Positions 8,254-18,200 of a stretch of 64,000 nucleotides of DNA are shown in pieces (the stretch's first letter is position 1; the number at the start of each line of letters is the position of its first letter). The DNA is from Pontibacter russatus (lineage in GTDB: Bacteria; Bacteroidota; Bacteroidia; Cytophagales; Hymenobacteraceae). The notes beneath the pieces are model-generated. The model made no database searches. It saw nothing but the letters and a program-made list of their open reading frames with translations, and was not told the origin of the DNA. Location of the stretch: contig NZ_CP047984.1 in assembly GCF_009931655.1 (NCBI RefSeq), forward strand, positions 4,791,001-4,855,000, read 5' to 3'. The position numbers and the translations under genes were made by a program.

Positions 8254-9804
8254 TTACTCTTCCTTCCGTACCACCCAGCTCAGGTTATACAGATCCTTGC
8301 GGCGGTCTTTCAGGTTGCGGACGCTGCCAGCGGTGTTCAGGTCCTTCAGCAGGTCCAGGTCCAGGTCGGCAATCAGTGTCATCTCAGTATTAGGCGTCGC
8401 TTCGGCTACTACGGCATCATGCGGGAACGCGAAGTCGGAAGGGGAGAAGACGGCAGACTGCGAATACTGGATGTCCATGTTCTCCACCTTCGGCAGGTTG
8501 CCGACACTGCCCGTGATGGCGACGTAGCACTCGTTCTCAATGGCACGGGCCTGGGAGCAGAGGCGCACCCGCAGGTACGCGTTCTTGGTGTCCGTCCAGA
8601 AGGGCACGAACAGGATCTTCATGTCCATATCGGACAGCATGCGCGCCAGCTCCGGGAATTCCACATCATAACAAATCAAAATGCCGATTTTACCGATATC
8701 CGTATCGAATATTTTGAGTTTATGGCCGCCGCGCATGCCCCAGTAGTGCGACTCGTCCGGCGTGACGTGCAGCTTATATTGGGCATCGTAGGTGCCGTCG
8801 CGGCGGCAGAGGTAGCTCACGTTATAGAGTTTGTTGTCGTAATACTCCGGCATGCTGCCGGCAATGATGTTGATGTTGTAAGACAAGGCGAGGTGAATCA
8901 TCCGCTCCCGGATCTCCTCGGTGTACTCGGCCATGCTCCGGATGGCCTCGGATGGCGACTCCTCGTTGGTGAGGGCCATCAGCGGCGCGTTGAAGAACTC
9001 CGGGAACACCACAATATCTGATTTATAGGAGCTCACGGTGTCCACGAAGAACTCCACCTGCTGCATAAAATCATCGAGGTCCTTTACCGACCGCATCTGC
9101 CACTGCACAATGCCTATCCGGACAACTGTTTTGCGGCCCCCTATAATCTTTTCCTTCTCCTCGTAATACACGTTTATCCACTCCAGCAGCGTGGCGTAAG
9201 AGCGCGACTCCTTGTCGTCGGGCAGGTAGTTCTTCAGGATTTTGCGGACGTGGAAATCGTTGCTGAGCTGGAAGGAGAGCACCGGGTCCGAGAGTTCCTT
9301 GTTGCGTACCATCTCGATGTACTTGGCTGGCGTCAGTTTATCGGCGTAGTCTTTATAGCCCGGTATGCGGCCACCCGCGATGATGCCGCGCAGGTTCAGG
9401 TTTTCGCAAATCTCCTTGCGCGCATCATACAGGCGGCGGCCCAGGCGCAGGTTCCTGTACTCGGGGTGCACAAACACATCGATGCCATACAGGGTTTCCC
9501 CATCGGGGTCGTGGGATTTGAAGGTGCCGTTGTCTATGATCTGCTCATAGGTGTGCTTGTCGCCGTACTTGTCGTAACTGACGATGAGGCTGAGCGCTGC
9601 GGCCACCACCATTCCGTTGTCTTCAATGCATATCTGGCCCTCCGGGAATTTCTTCAGCAGATTGGAGAACTCTTTGCGTGTCCAGGCGCCGTCGATGTTG
9701 CGGTACACCAGGTTCATGATCTCTTTAACTTCCTTGTAATCTTTCAGCTCCAGTTGGCGGAGCAGCAACCTATGTTCAAAACTCGTTTCGATCTTTTCGC
9801 TCAT
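8254..9804 (-). CDS. Bifunctional GNAT N-acetyltransferase / carbon-nitrogen hydrolase
   Basis: 516 residues from the ATG at 9804 (MSEKIETSFEHRLL); the frame stays open upstream but without family character. The N-terminal ~210 residues are a GNAT domain with the acetyl-CoA loop RNLRLGRRLYDARKE. The C-terminal ~280 are a nitrilase-superfamily domain with the Glu-Lys-Cys triad visible in VVFPEFFNAP (Glu), YKLHVTPDE (Lys) and ILICYDVEFPE (Cys). The fusion is a known conserved architecture whose substrate is not established; an amidase coupled to an acylation step is plausible. It shares a terminator with the convergent Wzz-like gene and has no operon partners. Confidence 0.9.
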   Translation of the reverse strand: MSEKIETSFEHRLLLRQLELKDYKEVKEIMNLVYRNIDGAWTRKEFSNLLKKFPEGQICIEDNGMVVAAALSLIVSYDKYGDKHTYEQIIDNGTFKSHDPDGETLYGIDVFVHPEYRNLRLGRRLYDARKEICENLNLRGIIAGGRIPGYKDYADKLTPAKYIEMVRNKELSDPVLSFQLSNDFHVRKILKNYLPDDKESRSYATLLEWINVYYEEKEKIIGGRKTVVRIGIVQWQMRSVKDLDDFMQQVEFFVDTVSSYKSDIVVFPEFFNAPLMALTNEESPSEAIRSMAEYTEEIRERMIHLALSYNINIIAGSMPEYYDNKLYNVSYLCRRDGTYDAQYKLHVTPDESHYWGMRGGHKLKIFDTDIGKIGILICYDVEFPELARMLSDMDMKILFVPFWTDTKNAYLRVRLCSQARAIENECYVAITGSVGNLPKVENMDIQYSQSAVFSPSDFAFPHDAVVAEATPNTEMTLIADLDLDLLKDLNTAGSVRNLKDRRKDLYNLSWVVRKEE

Positions 9805-9975
9805 GTGTGGGATGATGTCTCTTTTATTTGCTGTACCTGTATACGTACCGCCAGTGCCGTTTCGATATGCTCTAAACGTAGCAGCGCAAAATGCCAAAAA
9901 TTCTTTTTACAAAATTAATCAAAAAGCGCAGTTGCAGGCTGCGCTTTTTGGTAACGTCTTTTCTGAGTGCGGGGC

Positions 9976-10632
9976 TTATAACTGTATCTCCGGAACGTCA
10001 CCTTCCACCAGCAGCGAACCGGCAGTGGCGGCTTTGATTTCCTCCACAGTCACACCCGGTGCGCGTTCCAGCAGCCGGAAGCCTTTGCCCGTTACCTCCA
10101 GCACCGCTAAATCCGTTACAATTTTCTTCACGCACCTTACGCCTGTAATGGGCAAGGAGCACTCTTTCAATAGCTTGGATGAACCGTCGCGGGCGGTGTG
10201 CTGCATGGCCACGATGATGTTTTTGGCAGAAGCCACCAGGTCCATGGCCCCGCCCATGCCCTTCACCATCTTGCCCGGAATTTTCCAGTTGGCGATGTCC
10301 CCCTGCTCCGATACCTCCATAGCGCCCAAGATGGTCAGATCCACGTGTTCCCCCCGAATCATGCCGAAGCTGTCGGCCGAACTGAAAAGGGCGGAGCCGG
10401 GCAGCGTGGTGACGGTCTGCTTTCCGGCGTTTATCAGGTCCGGGTCTACTTGGTCCTCGGTAGGGAAGGGGCCCATCCCCAGCAGCCCGTTCTCAGACTG
10501 CAGCACCACATCCACCCCCTCGGGTATATAATTGGAGACGAGCGTCGGGATGCCGATGCCCAGATTCACGTACATCCCGCTCTTCACTTCTTTGGCGATG
10601 CGTTGCGCAATTCCATGTTTATCTAAAGCCAT
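9976..10632 (-). CDS. scoB: 3-oxoacid CoA-transferase, subunit B
   Basis: 218 residues, standard length for the beta subunit. The catalytic glutamate lies in [12 protein letters not shown], and the N-terminus contains the family [17 protein letters not shown]. With subunit A it moves CoA from succinyl-CoA to acetoacetate, or a related pair, in ketone-body and leucine breakdown in the cytoplasm. It is 18 bases downstream of subunit A in the same operon. The exact acid pair (succinate/acetoacetate or another) is inferred from family similarity. Confidence 0.93.
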   Translation of the reverse strand: MALDKHGIAQRIAKEVKSGMYVNLGIGIPTLVSNYIPEGVDVVLQSENGLLGMGPFPTEDQVDPDLINAGKQTVTTLPGSALFSSADSFGMIRGEHVDLTILGAMEVSEQGDIANWKIPGKMVKGMGGAMDLVASAKNIIVAMQHTARDGSSKLLKECSLPITGVRCVKKIVTDLAVLEVTGKGFRLLERAPGVTVEEIKAATAGSLLVEGDVPEIQL

Positions 10633-10650
10633 AGTTTTCTCTCAGATGGT

Positions 10651-11349
10651 TTATGCAGTTCTGACCGTCCTGTGCTCAATGCGCTTCTCATAGTGCTCAC
10701 CCTGAAAGATGCGCTGCACAAAAATTCCGGGCGTGTGAATCGTATTGGGGTCTAATTCGCCGGCAGGCACCAGTTCCTCCACCTCCGCTACCGTTATTTT
10801 GCCTGCCGTGGCCATCATGGGATTGAAGTTGCGCGCCGTGCCTTTGTATAGGAGGTTGCCGGCGGTGTCACCTTTCCAGGCTTTTACCAGGGCGAAATCA
10901 GCTTTCAGCCAGCGCTCCATCAGGTACATTTTCCCGTTAAACTCCCGCGCTTCCTTGCCCTCGCCCACCTCTGTGCCAAAACCGGCAGGGGTGAAGAATG
11001 CGGGGATTCCGGCCCCTCCGGCCCGGATGCGTTCTGCCAGCGTGCCCTGCGGTATCAGTTCCACTTCCAGTTCTCCCGCCAGCAACTGGCGCTCGAACTC
11101 GGCGTTCTCGCCTACGTAGCTGGAAATCATCTTCCGGACCTGGCGCTTCTGCAGCAGCAGCCCGATGCCGAAGTCGTCCACACCGGCGTTGTTCGAGATG
11201 CAGGTCAGGTTTTTCACGCCCAGCCGTAGCAGTTCCCGGATGGCGTTTTCGGGAAGTCCGCAGAGGCCGAAGCCACCGACCATCAGCGTCATACCGTCCT
11301 GTATGCCTTCCAGTGCGGCGCGGGCATTTTCAACAGTTTTGTTTATCAT
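10651..11349 (-). CDS. scoA: 3-oxoacid CoA-transferase, subunit A
   Basis: 232 residues. The glycine-rich CoA site [12 protein letters not shown] appears at about residues 23-34, followed by the family segments [17 protein letters not shown] and [15 protein letters not shown]. It forms the heteromeric transferase with the gene just downstream. Upstream lie two TATATA-type words and a terminator belonging to the preceding gene; no standard -7 box is clear. Confidence 0.93.
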   Translation of the reverse strand: MINKTVENARAALEGIQDGMTLMVGGFGLCGLPENAIRELLRLGVKNLTCISNNAGVDDFGIGLLLQKRQVRKMISSYVGENAEFERQLLAGELEVELIPQGTLAERIRAGGAGIPAFFTPAGFGTEVGEGKEAREFNGKMYLMERWLKADFALVKAWKGDTAGNLLYKGTARNFNPMMATAGKITVAEVEELVPAGELDPNTIHTPGIFVQRIFQGEHYEKRIEHRTVRTA

Positions 11350-11474
11350 GGTTGGGTGCAGGAGTTTTATATATAAGTGCCTTATTTATATATAGCTGTT
11401 CGTTTTTCAGGCACAATAGGTTTTGCTTTCATACCCTTATTCTATATATAGCCAGCAGCTTTAGCGTGGCAGGC

Positions 11475-11518
11475 GCACAAAAAAAGCAGCCGTACCAAAC
11501 CGGCTGCTTTTTTTGTGC
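11475..11518. terminator. Terminator hairpin between ribF and the CoA-transferase operon
   Basis: GCACAAAAAAAGCAGCCG (11475-11492) pairs perfectly with 11501-11518 around an 8-nt loop. The A/T-rich outer stem gives a U-run on either strand. Confidence 0.75.
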
Positions 11519-11548
11519 ATTTATATGTGCGGTTATATATAAGACTGC

Positions 11549-12481
11549 CTAATCCACTCCAAGCGCTATTTTGGTGGCATCGCGGTCTTTCGCCAGCTGT
11601 TCCTTCAGCGCCTCCAAGCCGTCGAACTTTTGCTCCTGCCGCAGCAGCTGCACAAATTCAACGGTCAGCGTCTGCCCGTATATATTACGGTCGAAGTGCA
11701 GGAGGTGTACTTCGATGGTGAGTTGCCTGCCGTCCACGGTTGGCCTCAAACCTATGTTCATCATGCCGGGGTGCCTTTCCTGGTCGTGCAGTACCCACAC
11801 GGCATACACGCCGTTGCCCGGCACCAGCTTGTGGTTGGCGGGAGGCGCCAGATTGGCGGTGGGATAGCCGATGGTACGGCCCAGTTTGTCCCCTTCCACC
11901 ACCACCGAAGTCAGCGAAAAGGGGCGGCCCAGGTAGCTGTTTGCTGTCGCAATGTCGCCTTCTTCGAGCGCCCTGCGGATTTTGGTGGAGCTGACGGCCA
12001 CGTCATCCACGTCCTGGCGCGGTATTTCCTCCACCTCAAAGCCATATATAGCTGAGCGGGCTTTCAGGTTTTCGAAGCTGCCCTCCCGGTTTTTCCCGAA
12101 GCGGTGGTCGTAGCCAATCACCAGCACCTTGGTGTTGATGGTGCGCACGAGCACATCGGTGATGAAATTGCGGGAACTGGTGCGGGCGAACTCTTTGGTG
12201 AAGGGGATGACCAGGAGGTAATCGACCCCGAAGCTCCGGAGTTGCTCCACGCGCTCCTCGATGGTGGACAGCAGCTTCAGGTCGTTGTCCTCGGGGAAGA
12301 GCACCAGGCGCGGGTGCGGCCAGTAAGTGATAACCACGCTCTGGCCGTTGCTCTGGCGGGCGCGCTCTTTCACGCGCTCCAGTATTTTCTGGTGCCCGAC
12401 GTGTACGCCGTCGAAGGTGCCGCTGGTGACAACGGCGTAACTGAGTTGCGGAAACTGGGTTATGTCACGGATTACTTCCAT
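11549..12481 (-). CDS. ribF: Bifunctional riboflavin kinase / FAD synthetase
   Basis: 310 residues with both standard domains. The FAD synthetase (nucleotidyltransferase) domain shows SGTFDGVHVGHQKIL near the start and a later S-S-T-x-I-R motif (VSSTKIRRAL). The C-terminal flavokinase domain carries GRTIGYPTANL, the PTAN motif that binds ATP/Mg. It turns riboflavin into FMN and FAD in the cytoplasm. The start overlaps the end of truB by 17 bases, the usual truB-ribF coupling. Confidence 0.97.
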   Translation of the reverse strand: MEVIRDITQFPQLSYAVVTSGTFDGVHVGHQKILERVKERARQSNGQSVVITYWPHPRLVLFPEDNDLKLLSTIEERVEQLRSFGVDYLLVIPFTKEFARTSSRNFITDVLVRTINTKVLVIGYDHRFGKNREGSFENLKARSAIYGFEVEEIPRQDVDDVAVSSTKIRRALEEGDIATANSYLGRPFSLTSVVVEGDKLGRTIGYPTANLAPPANHKLVPGNGVYAVWVLHDQERHPGMMNIGLRPTVDGRQLTIEVHLLHFDRNIYGQTLTVEFVQLLRQEQKFDGLEALKEQLAKDRDATKIALGVD

Positions 12482-13163
12482 TCGCCGCCTCGGTTTGCTT
12501 CCTTCTTATTTCCTGAATGTCTTCGATGCTAAGGGCGGCCTCCAGCCTGTAGTCGCCGATGCGCGTGCGAACGAGGGAGGAGAGGTGGGCCCCACAGCCC
12601 AGCGCCTGCCCCAGGTCGTAGGCCAGGCTGCGGATATAGGTGCCTTTGGTGCATACCACCCGGAAATGTACTTCTGCGCCTTCCACAGCTGTAATGTCAA
12701 AGGCCTTGATAGTGATGGTGCGGGGCTTCAGTTCAGCGGATTTGCCTTTCCGGGCCAGGTCATAGGCCCTTTTGCCGTCCACCATCACCGCCGAGTAGAT
12801 GGGCGGCACCTGCTCGATTGTGCCAACAAATCCCTGGGCTGCCGCCTCAATCGCTTCTTCTGCTATATGGCTGATGTCGCGGGTTTCCGTTACCTCGGTT
12901 TCACGATCGTAGGAGGGGGTTGTTTCGCCGAGGCGGATGGTGCCCGTGTATTCTTTCTCCTGCGCCTGTATCTCCTCAATGCGTTTGGTGTACTTGCCCG
13001 TGCACAGGATGAGCAGTCCCGTGGCCAGCGGGTCTAGGGTGCCGGCGTGACCTATCTTCTTCACCCGCAAGGTGTTGCGCACCTTCTTCACCACATCAAA
13101 AGAGGTCCAGTCCAGCGGCTTGTCAAGCAGTAATATTTCGCCTGCGGCAAAATCATATTCCAT
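12465..13163 (-). CDS. truB: tRNA pseudouridine-55 synthase
   Basis: 232 residues. The catalytic aspartate lies in the conserved GHAGTLDPLATGLL at about residues 38-51, preceded by LDKPLDWTSFD. It makes the T-loop pseudouridine in tRNAs. It lies two bases after uppP and overlaps ribF at its 3' end, so both are probably on one message. Confidence 0.97.
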   Translation of the reverse strand: MEYDFAAGEILLLDKPLDWTSFDVVKKVRNTLRVKKIGHAGTLDPLATGLLILCTGKYTKRIEEIQAQEKEYTGTIRLGETTPSYDRETEVTETRDISHIAEEAIEAAAQGFVGTIEQVPPIYSAVMVDGKRAYDLARKGKSAELKPRTITIKAFDITAVEGAEVHFRVVCTKGTYIRSLAYDLGQALGCGAHLSSLVRTRIGDYRLEAALSIEDIQEIRRKQTEAANGSNP

Positions 13164-13165
13164 GG

Positions 13166-13999
13166 TTATACTCTTAAGTCAACGCCCATCGCCAGCAGGG
13201 CCAGCAGCACAATGCCCAGCGCAATGCGGTAATAGCCAAACATCTTGAAGCCGTACTTTGTAAGGAAGCTGATAAAGAAACGTATCGCGAGCATGGCCAC
13301 CACAAAGGCCACAAAATTACCGATCAGCAGCAGCCTCACGTCGTTTGGGTGGATTACCTCAAAGCTGTTCTGGATTTTTACGAGGTCGAAGCTGATCAGG
13401 TCTGAGATCTCCAGTTTCAGCAGGTCGGTCACAAATTTATATCCCCCGGCGGCCAGCATGGTGGGCACCGCCAGAAAAAAAGAGAACTCTGCGGCTGTCT
13501 TCCGATCCACGCCCTGTGCCATGCCACCAATGATGGAGGCCGCCGAACGCGAGACACCTGGAATCATGGCGATGCACTGGAAAAATCCGATCACAAGCGC
13601 ATTTCTATAGGTAACGGTCTGTCCGTCCGCATGCTTGAACCACTTGTCGACGAACAGCAGCACGACGCCGCCCACTACCAGCATCACAGCCGTCAGGGCC
13701 ACGCTTTCCAGCATGGCATCCACCACGTCGTTCAGGGCAAAGCCGATGACGGCGGCGGGCAGAAAGGCCAGCAGCAGTTTTTTATAGAAATCGAAGCTCT
13801 GCAGAAAACGGCGCCAGTACAGCACCACCACCGACAGGATGGCCCCGAACTGTATGTTTACTTCGAAGATTTTGGTGATGGGGAGCTCGTTGATGCCCAT
13901 CAGGCTGGCGGCGATAATCATGTGCCCGGTAGAGGAAACAGGCAGGAACTCGGTCAGACCCTCTACAATGGCTAAGATGATAGCCTGTATTACACTCAT
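13166..13999 (-). CDS. uppP: Undecaprenyl-diphosphate phosphatase
   Basis: 277 residues with about eight membrane segments. Both signature regions of the BacA/UppP family are present: [15 protein letters not shown] at about residues 13-27, and [11 protein letters not shown] around residue 148, whose serine and arginine contribute to the active site. It recycles undecaprenyl pyrophosphate for peptidoglycan and surface glycans in the inner membrane. The ATG directly follows the stop of the DUF3098 gene. Confidence 0.96.
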   Translation of the reverse strand: MSVIQAIILAIVEGLTEFLPVSSTGHMIIAASLMGINELPITKIFEVNIQFGAILSVVVLYWRRFLQSFDFYKKLLLAFLPAAVIGFALNDVVDAMLESVALTAVMLVVGGVVLLFVDKWFKHADGQTVTYRNALVIGFFQCIAMIPGVSRSAASIIGGMAQGVDRKTAAEFSFFLAVPTMLAAGGYKFVTDLLKLEISDLISFDLVKIQNSFEVIHPNDVRLLLIGNFVAFVVAMLAIRFFISFLTKYGFKMFGYYRIALGIVLLALLAMGVDLRV

Positions 14000-14218
14000 T
14001 TATTTATGCGTTTTGTCTTTTGCCAGAATGGCGAAGATTTCGACAACGAAGCCAGCCAGCACAACCAGCGGGCCCAGCGTGATGCCCAGGAAGCCCAGTC
14101 CGTACTGCTCGTCGTCCATGGTCATGATGGTGAAGCCAACGGCCAGCACCGCAATGCCTACCAGCATCAGGATATAGTTTTTCCTGCCGAAGGCGAGGTT
14201 TGGTTTATTTTCTTCCAT
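14000..14218 (-). CDS. DUF3098 small membrane protein
   Basis: About 72 residues from the ATG at 14218, one base after the ftsX stop; an in-frame ATG at 14236 would overlap ftsX and add six residues. Two membrane segments are seen (YILMLVGIAVLAVGFTIM and LGITLGPLVVLAGFVVEIFAI) joined by a short loop containing DDEQYG. DUF3098 proteins are a Bacteroidota family of unknown role, often found between ftsX and uppP, which is the arrangement here. A link to cell-envelope division is only contextual. Confidence 0.88.
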   Translation of the reverse strand: MEENKPNLAFGRKNYILMLVGIAVLAVGFTIMTMDDEQYGLGFLGITLGPLVVLAGFVVEIFAILAKDKTHK

Positions 14219-14219
14219 G

Positions 14220-15116
14220 TTAGTATAGTTCGTCAAGTGACAGGCGAAGGTATTTGCGGATGGCCCGGTAAGAACTCAGGAATCCGATGATCAACCCGAT
14301 AACGACCAAAGCCGCCATCAGGATATAAGTCTGCTCGTCGTCGCGCAGCAACTGTAGCTCCGTCACCTCGTGGTACGCGTACTGCATCAGGGCAAAAAGC
14401 AGGGCAGAGGCAATCAAACCACTCACTACGCCCTGCCAGGCGGCCCGGTTCAGGAAGGGGCGCTGGATGAAGAAGGAGGTAGCCCCCACCAGCTGCATGC
14501 TCCGGATAAGGAAACGCTGCGAGAACAGCGCCAGTTTGATGGTGTTGTTGATGAGGATGATGACCACCAGCACCAGGATAGCGGCAAATGACAGCAGCAC
14601 GAGGCTGATTTTCTGGATGTTGCTGTTGATGGACTCAATCAGGCTCTCCACGTACTGCACCTCATATACCCCGTCCACATCCTCCAGGTCCAACCTGATG
14701 CTCTTCAACTCCGGGGAGCTGGAGTGGTCGGCGTCTATCCGGAGCACATAGGCGTCGCGGAGCGGGTTGTCGCCCAGAAACTCCATGAAATCCTCCCCGG
14801 TCTCGTCCAGGAAAGCCTTTGCTCCTTCCTCTTTGGATATAAAGCGGACCTGCGCCGCGTTGTCTTTGTAGGCGATGTATTCTTTTGCGGCAAATATTTT
14901 CTCCAGGCGCTCCAACTGCACCTCCGTCAGGTTGCGGTCCAGGTACACCTGCATCTCAATACTCTCCTTCACCTTCTCCGACAGCTTGCCAGCATGGATG
15001 AGCAGGAGCCCGAACAGGCCGATCACAAAAAGAGCCAGCGAAATGCTGAACACCACCATCGTGTGCGGGTAATTGCCGAGATTCTTCTTTTTGATGTGTT
15101 TTACCTTTGTCGCCAT
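14220..15116 (-). CDS. ftsX: Cell-division ABC-type permease FtsX
   Basis: 298 residues from the ATG at 15116. The ATG at 15137 lies upstream of the predicted transcription start (box at 15135-15142), so the shorter start is preferred. FtsX topology is clear: TM1 near residue 22 (VVFSISLALFVIGLFGLL), an extracellular domain of about 130 residues, then three C-terminal TMs, with a final dileucine-like L-S-L-D-E-L-Y end. With FtsE it couples septum formation to peptidoglycan hydrolases. It leads the operon ftsX-DUF3098-uppP-truB-ribF. Confidence 0.93.
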   Translation of the reverse strand: MATKVKHIKKKNLGNYPHTMVVFSISLALFVIGLFGLLLIHAGKLSEKVKESIEMQVYLDRNLTEVQLERLEKIFAAKEYIAYKDNAAQVRFISKEEGAKAFLDETGEDFMEFLGDNPLRDAYVLRIDADHSSSPELKSIRLDLEDVDGVYEVQYVESLIESINSNIQKISLVLLSFAAILVLVVIILINNTIKLALFSQRFLIRSMQLVGATSFFIQRPFLNRAAWQGVVSGLIASALLFALMQYAYHEVTELQLLRDDEQTYILMAALVVIGLIIGFLSSYRAIRKYLRLSLDELY

Positions 15117-15134
15117 ACCTGAAGCCTTCCGACG

Positions 15135-15142
15135 CAAAATTA
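15135..15142 (-). promoter_or_regulatory. Promoter -7 box of the ftsX operon
   Basis: Minus-strand TAATTTTG, an exact TAnnTTTG, lies 19-26 bases before the preferred ftsX ATG. The predicted leader is about 12 nt. This decides the choice of the 15116 start. Confidence 0.6.
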
Positions 15143-15218
15143 GAAATATATTTTATATATGAGGTAAAGAGGCCCGGTGAAAAGGCGTGGCTTTCAAAGT
15201 AACCGGAGGGTGCAGCCG

Positions 15219-18200
15219 CTACAGTTCCAGCCGCGGGTCCGAGTCGAGGATGATTCGGTCGCGCTGCAGCTCCCTTTCGCGCTGCCGCTCCTGCCGCCTG
15301 TTGCTGATAAACAACTCCCGGAAAGAGTCGAAGCGCTTGGTATGGAGCACGCTGATGCTCTGTACCTTGCGGATGCGCCCTGTGTAGATGTCGGGCGTGG
15401 TGCTGTACTGGAGCCTGGCACGCAACTCCCCGCTCTGGGATATATAGTAGTCGAGCGTCCAGTCGCCTATATAGGAGGAGGTGCTGCCGCCGGCATCTTC
15501 ATTCACGCCGCCGAAGCCCGTTTCATTCGTCAGCCGCAGGCGGCCGTTGAAAAACGAGTAGCTGAGGCGCAGCTGCAGTGAGGCCAGTTGCTCCTGCCCG
15601 ATGCCGTCCAGGCCGATGTCTACTTCCAGGTTGCTGTCGATGGAGCTGAAGAGGTTGTTCAGCTGGCTGGAGAGCAGGCTTCCCAAGCTGCCGCCCACCG
15701 CGCTGGCGCCCACCCGGCTGTCGAAGGCAAGCGAGCCCGTCGGGGAGAGCCGCTGCAGCACCAGCAGGCTGAACACCTGGCGGTTGAGCTCGCTCTCGTC
15801 GTTGTTGATGAGGCTGATCTGGCTTTCCACCTCCTGCGAGGAGGAGGCCGCATTCTGCTCCTGCAGCCGTAGCCCCAGCTTTACCTGCGGCGAGAGTAGT
15901 GCCCCGGTCAACTGGATGACGGCCGTAACCGGGTAGCGGCGCTGGCTGGCGTTGGTCGCCTGGATGAGCGTTTCAAGAGAGGCCATCTGCGTGTAGGTAG
16001 CCGTGATGTTCATCTGGCCGTTCACCGGGTCGCCGTTCCAGGAGATGGTGCCGCCCGGCACGACATCAAACTCCCGCGTTATCAGGCCCTCCAGCAGGTT
16101 CAGGTTGTAGGCTCCCTGCGTGATCTCGAAAGTGCCGTACATGTTAAAGTCCCCGCGCGTGTCAATCGTCATCCGGATGTCGCCGTTGCCAGAGCCCCGG
16201 ATCACATCGCCGGTCGTGCGGTCAATGATGATTTCAAAGTAGGCCTCGTCCGTCACGTCCAGCTCAAAGTTCATGTTGATGCCCGACAGGTCGATGCGAT
16301 CCTCCAGGGCCACTTCTACCTCCGCGCTGTCGCTCCGGGCATTGTTCACGAACTTGATGAAATCCTTCCGGGCCACATCCGTCTGATAGTCGAGGGGCAG
16401 CACGATGCGCGTGTTCGCCTCGCTGCGGGCGTCCACATTAATGTTCAGGTTCTCGACCGGGCCCAGCACGCTGGCGGTGCCGGTGGCGAAGGCAGTGCCG
16501 TAAAACAATTCATTCTGCGCCTCGCTTGTGTTTAGCACCATAAAGTTGCGGTAGCGCGCCTCCAGGTCAATCACCATGTTTTTGAAGCCGTCGTGCGCAA
16601 TGCCCCCGGTGATGGATGCGCTGTTGCCATATATATCCTTCAGTTCGGCGTTCCGGAAGCTGATGCTGTTCGCCCCGAAGTATACCCGGTCCGAGAACTG
16701 GTAGGTGGTATTCAGGTAGTCGAACGTAAACTGGCCGTTGTTTACCATCACCGAGCCCTTCAGCACGGGGTAATCCAGCCTGCCCAGAATGCGGATGCGG
16801 CCCTCCATCGCGCCCTCCAGATCGGAGAAGAGGGTTTTCAGCACGGGCTCCACCAGCTTTATGTTCGCTTGGTCCATCACGGCCAGCAGGTCCAGTTGGT
16901 CCTCCTCTGCCTTTGGGTTGTAGTTGCCGGACACCGTCAGCACTTTCCTGCCTTCCCGCTCAATGCCAATGTCTACCTCCGCTAACTTGCTGGCCTCGCT
17001 CCAGTCTGTCTCGCCCACCACGTTGCCTATATATACCTGGTCGAGGAAGAAAGAGTCGACCTGCATGGCGGCGGCCAGCAGCGAACGGTCATATATGTCC
17101 TGCGCCACCAGCTCGGCCGTCACCTCCCCGGCAATGGACATCGAGAGGAGCGGGTTCAGGTTGTCAAGCTCGAAGTTTTCCACGTTCAGCACCAGCTTGC
17201 TGTCAGGCTCGTCCGAAACCGTCCCTTCAGCCTTTATGATCTGGTCCTGGTTGGTGAGGGCAAAGTTTTCGAACACGAGCTTGCGGCCGTTCTCGCTTAT
17301 ATATAAGGTGTTGCCCGGCACAAAGGCCCAGGGGTTTTGCTGCAGCGTGATGTTGGACTGGTCGAACACGATCTGCAGCTGGTCCTGCAGGAAGTTCAGG
17401 TCGCCGGTAATCACCGCCAGGTTGTTCTTTTCCGGCTGCCGCGCCGCCGTGGCAAAGTTGATGGTGCGCTCGCTCCAGATGCCCTCCACATAAAAATCCT
17501 GTGTCTCACCGGCGGAGGGCAGCTCCTGCCGCTGGGAAGTGAACTGGGCGGCCGCCAGCACGTCCGGGTTGTTTTGCAGCTTCGAGGTGTTCAGTTCCAC
17601 CTTGTTGCCATATAGCCTGTAGTCGCTGTACAGGATGGTGTCGATGTCGGCGTACATGGACAGGATGACGGCGGGGCCGTGCCGGAAGGAGCCCTCCACC
17701 TTCGAGAAGTCAGAGATCCGAAGCTCAGGCAGGAACAGGCCCAGGAGCGGGTTCACGTGTTTCAGGTCCAGCTCGTACGAAACGGCATATTCATCTTCTG
17801 CTGCGCCTGGCTTGCGGCTGTAATAAGCGGCCGTTGCCGCCGGGTTGCTCTCAAAATTCAGTTTATACTCCTGCACCAGCGCCTCCAGGTCGCTGATCAG
17901 TGTGGTATAGTCGAAGTTGCCGTTCACGCGCAGCGCCAGCAGGTTGGAGTTCAGGTACAGGCTGCGGTTTTCTGCCCCCACCTCCGACTGGATGAGCAGC
18001 GAGTCTATGGCCAGCGTCTCTCCATTGTAGGCCACCAGCGCACTGTCGAAACTGGCGGTTCCCTCGAAGGTGTCCAGGCGAAGGCCCTCAAAGTCGAAGT
18101 TCGCTTTGCCGCTGACCACCACCGGCTCCGTCGTCAACTTCAGCGCCTGCAGGTTCACGCGATTCAAATCAGCCACCATGTTGAACGCCCGTTTGCCGTC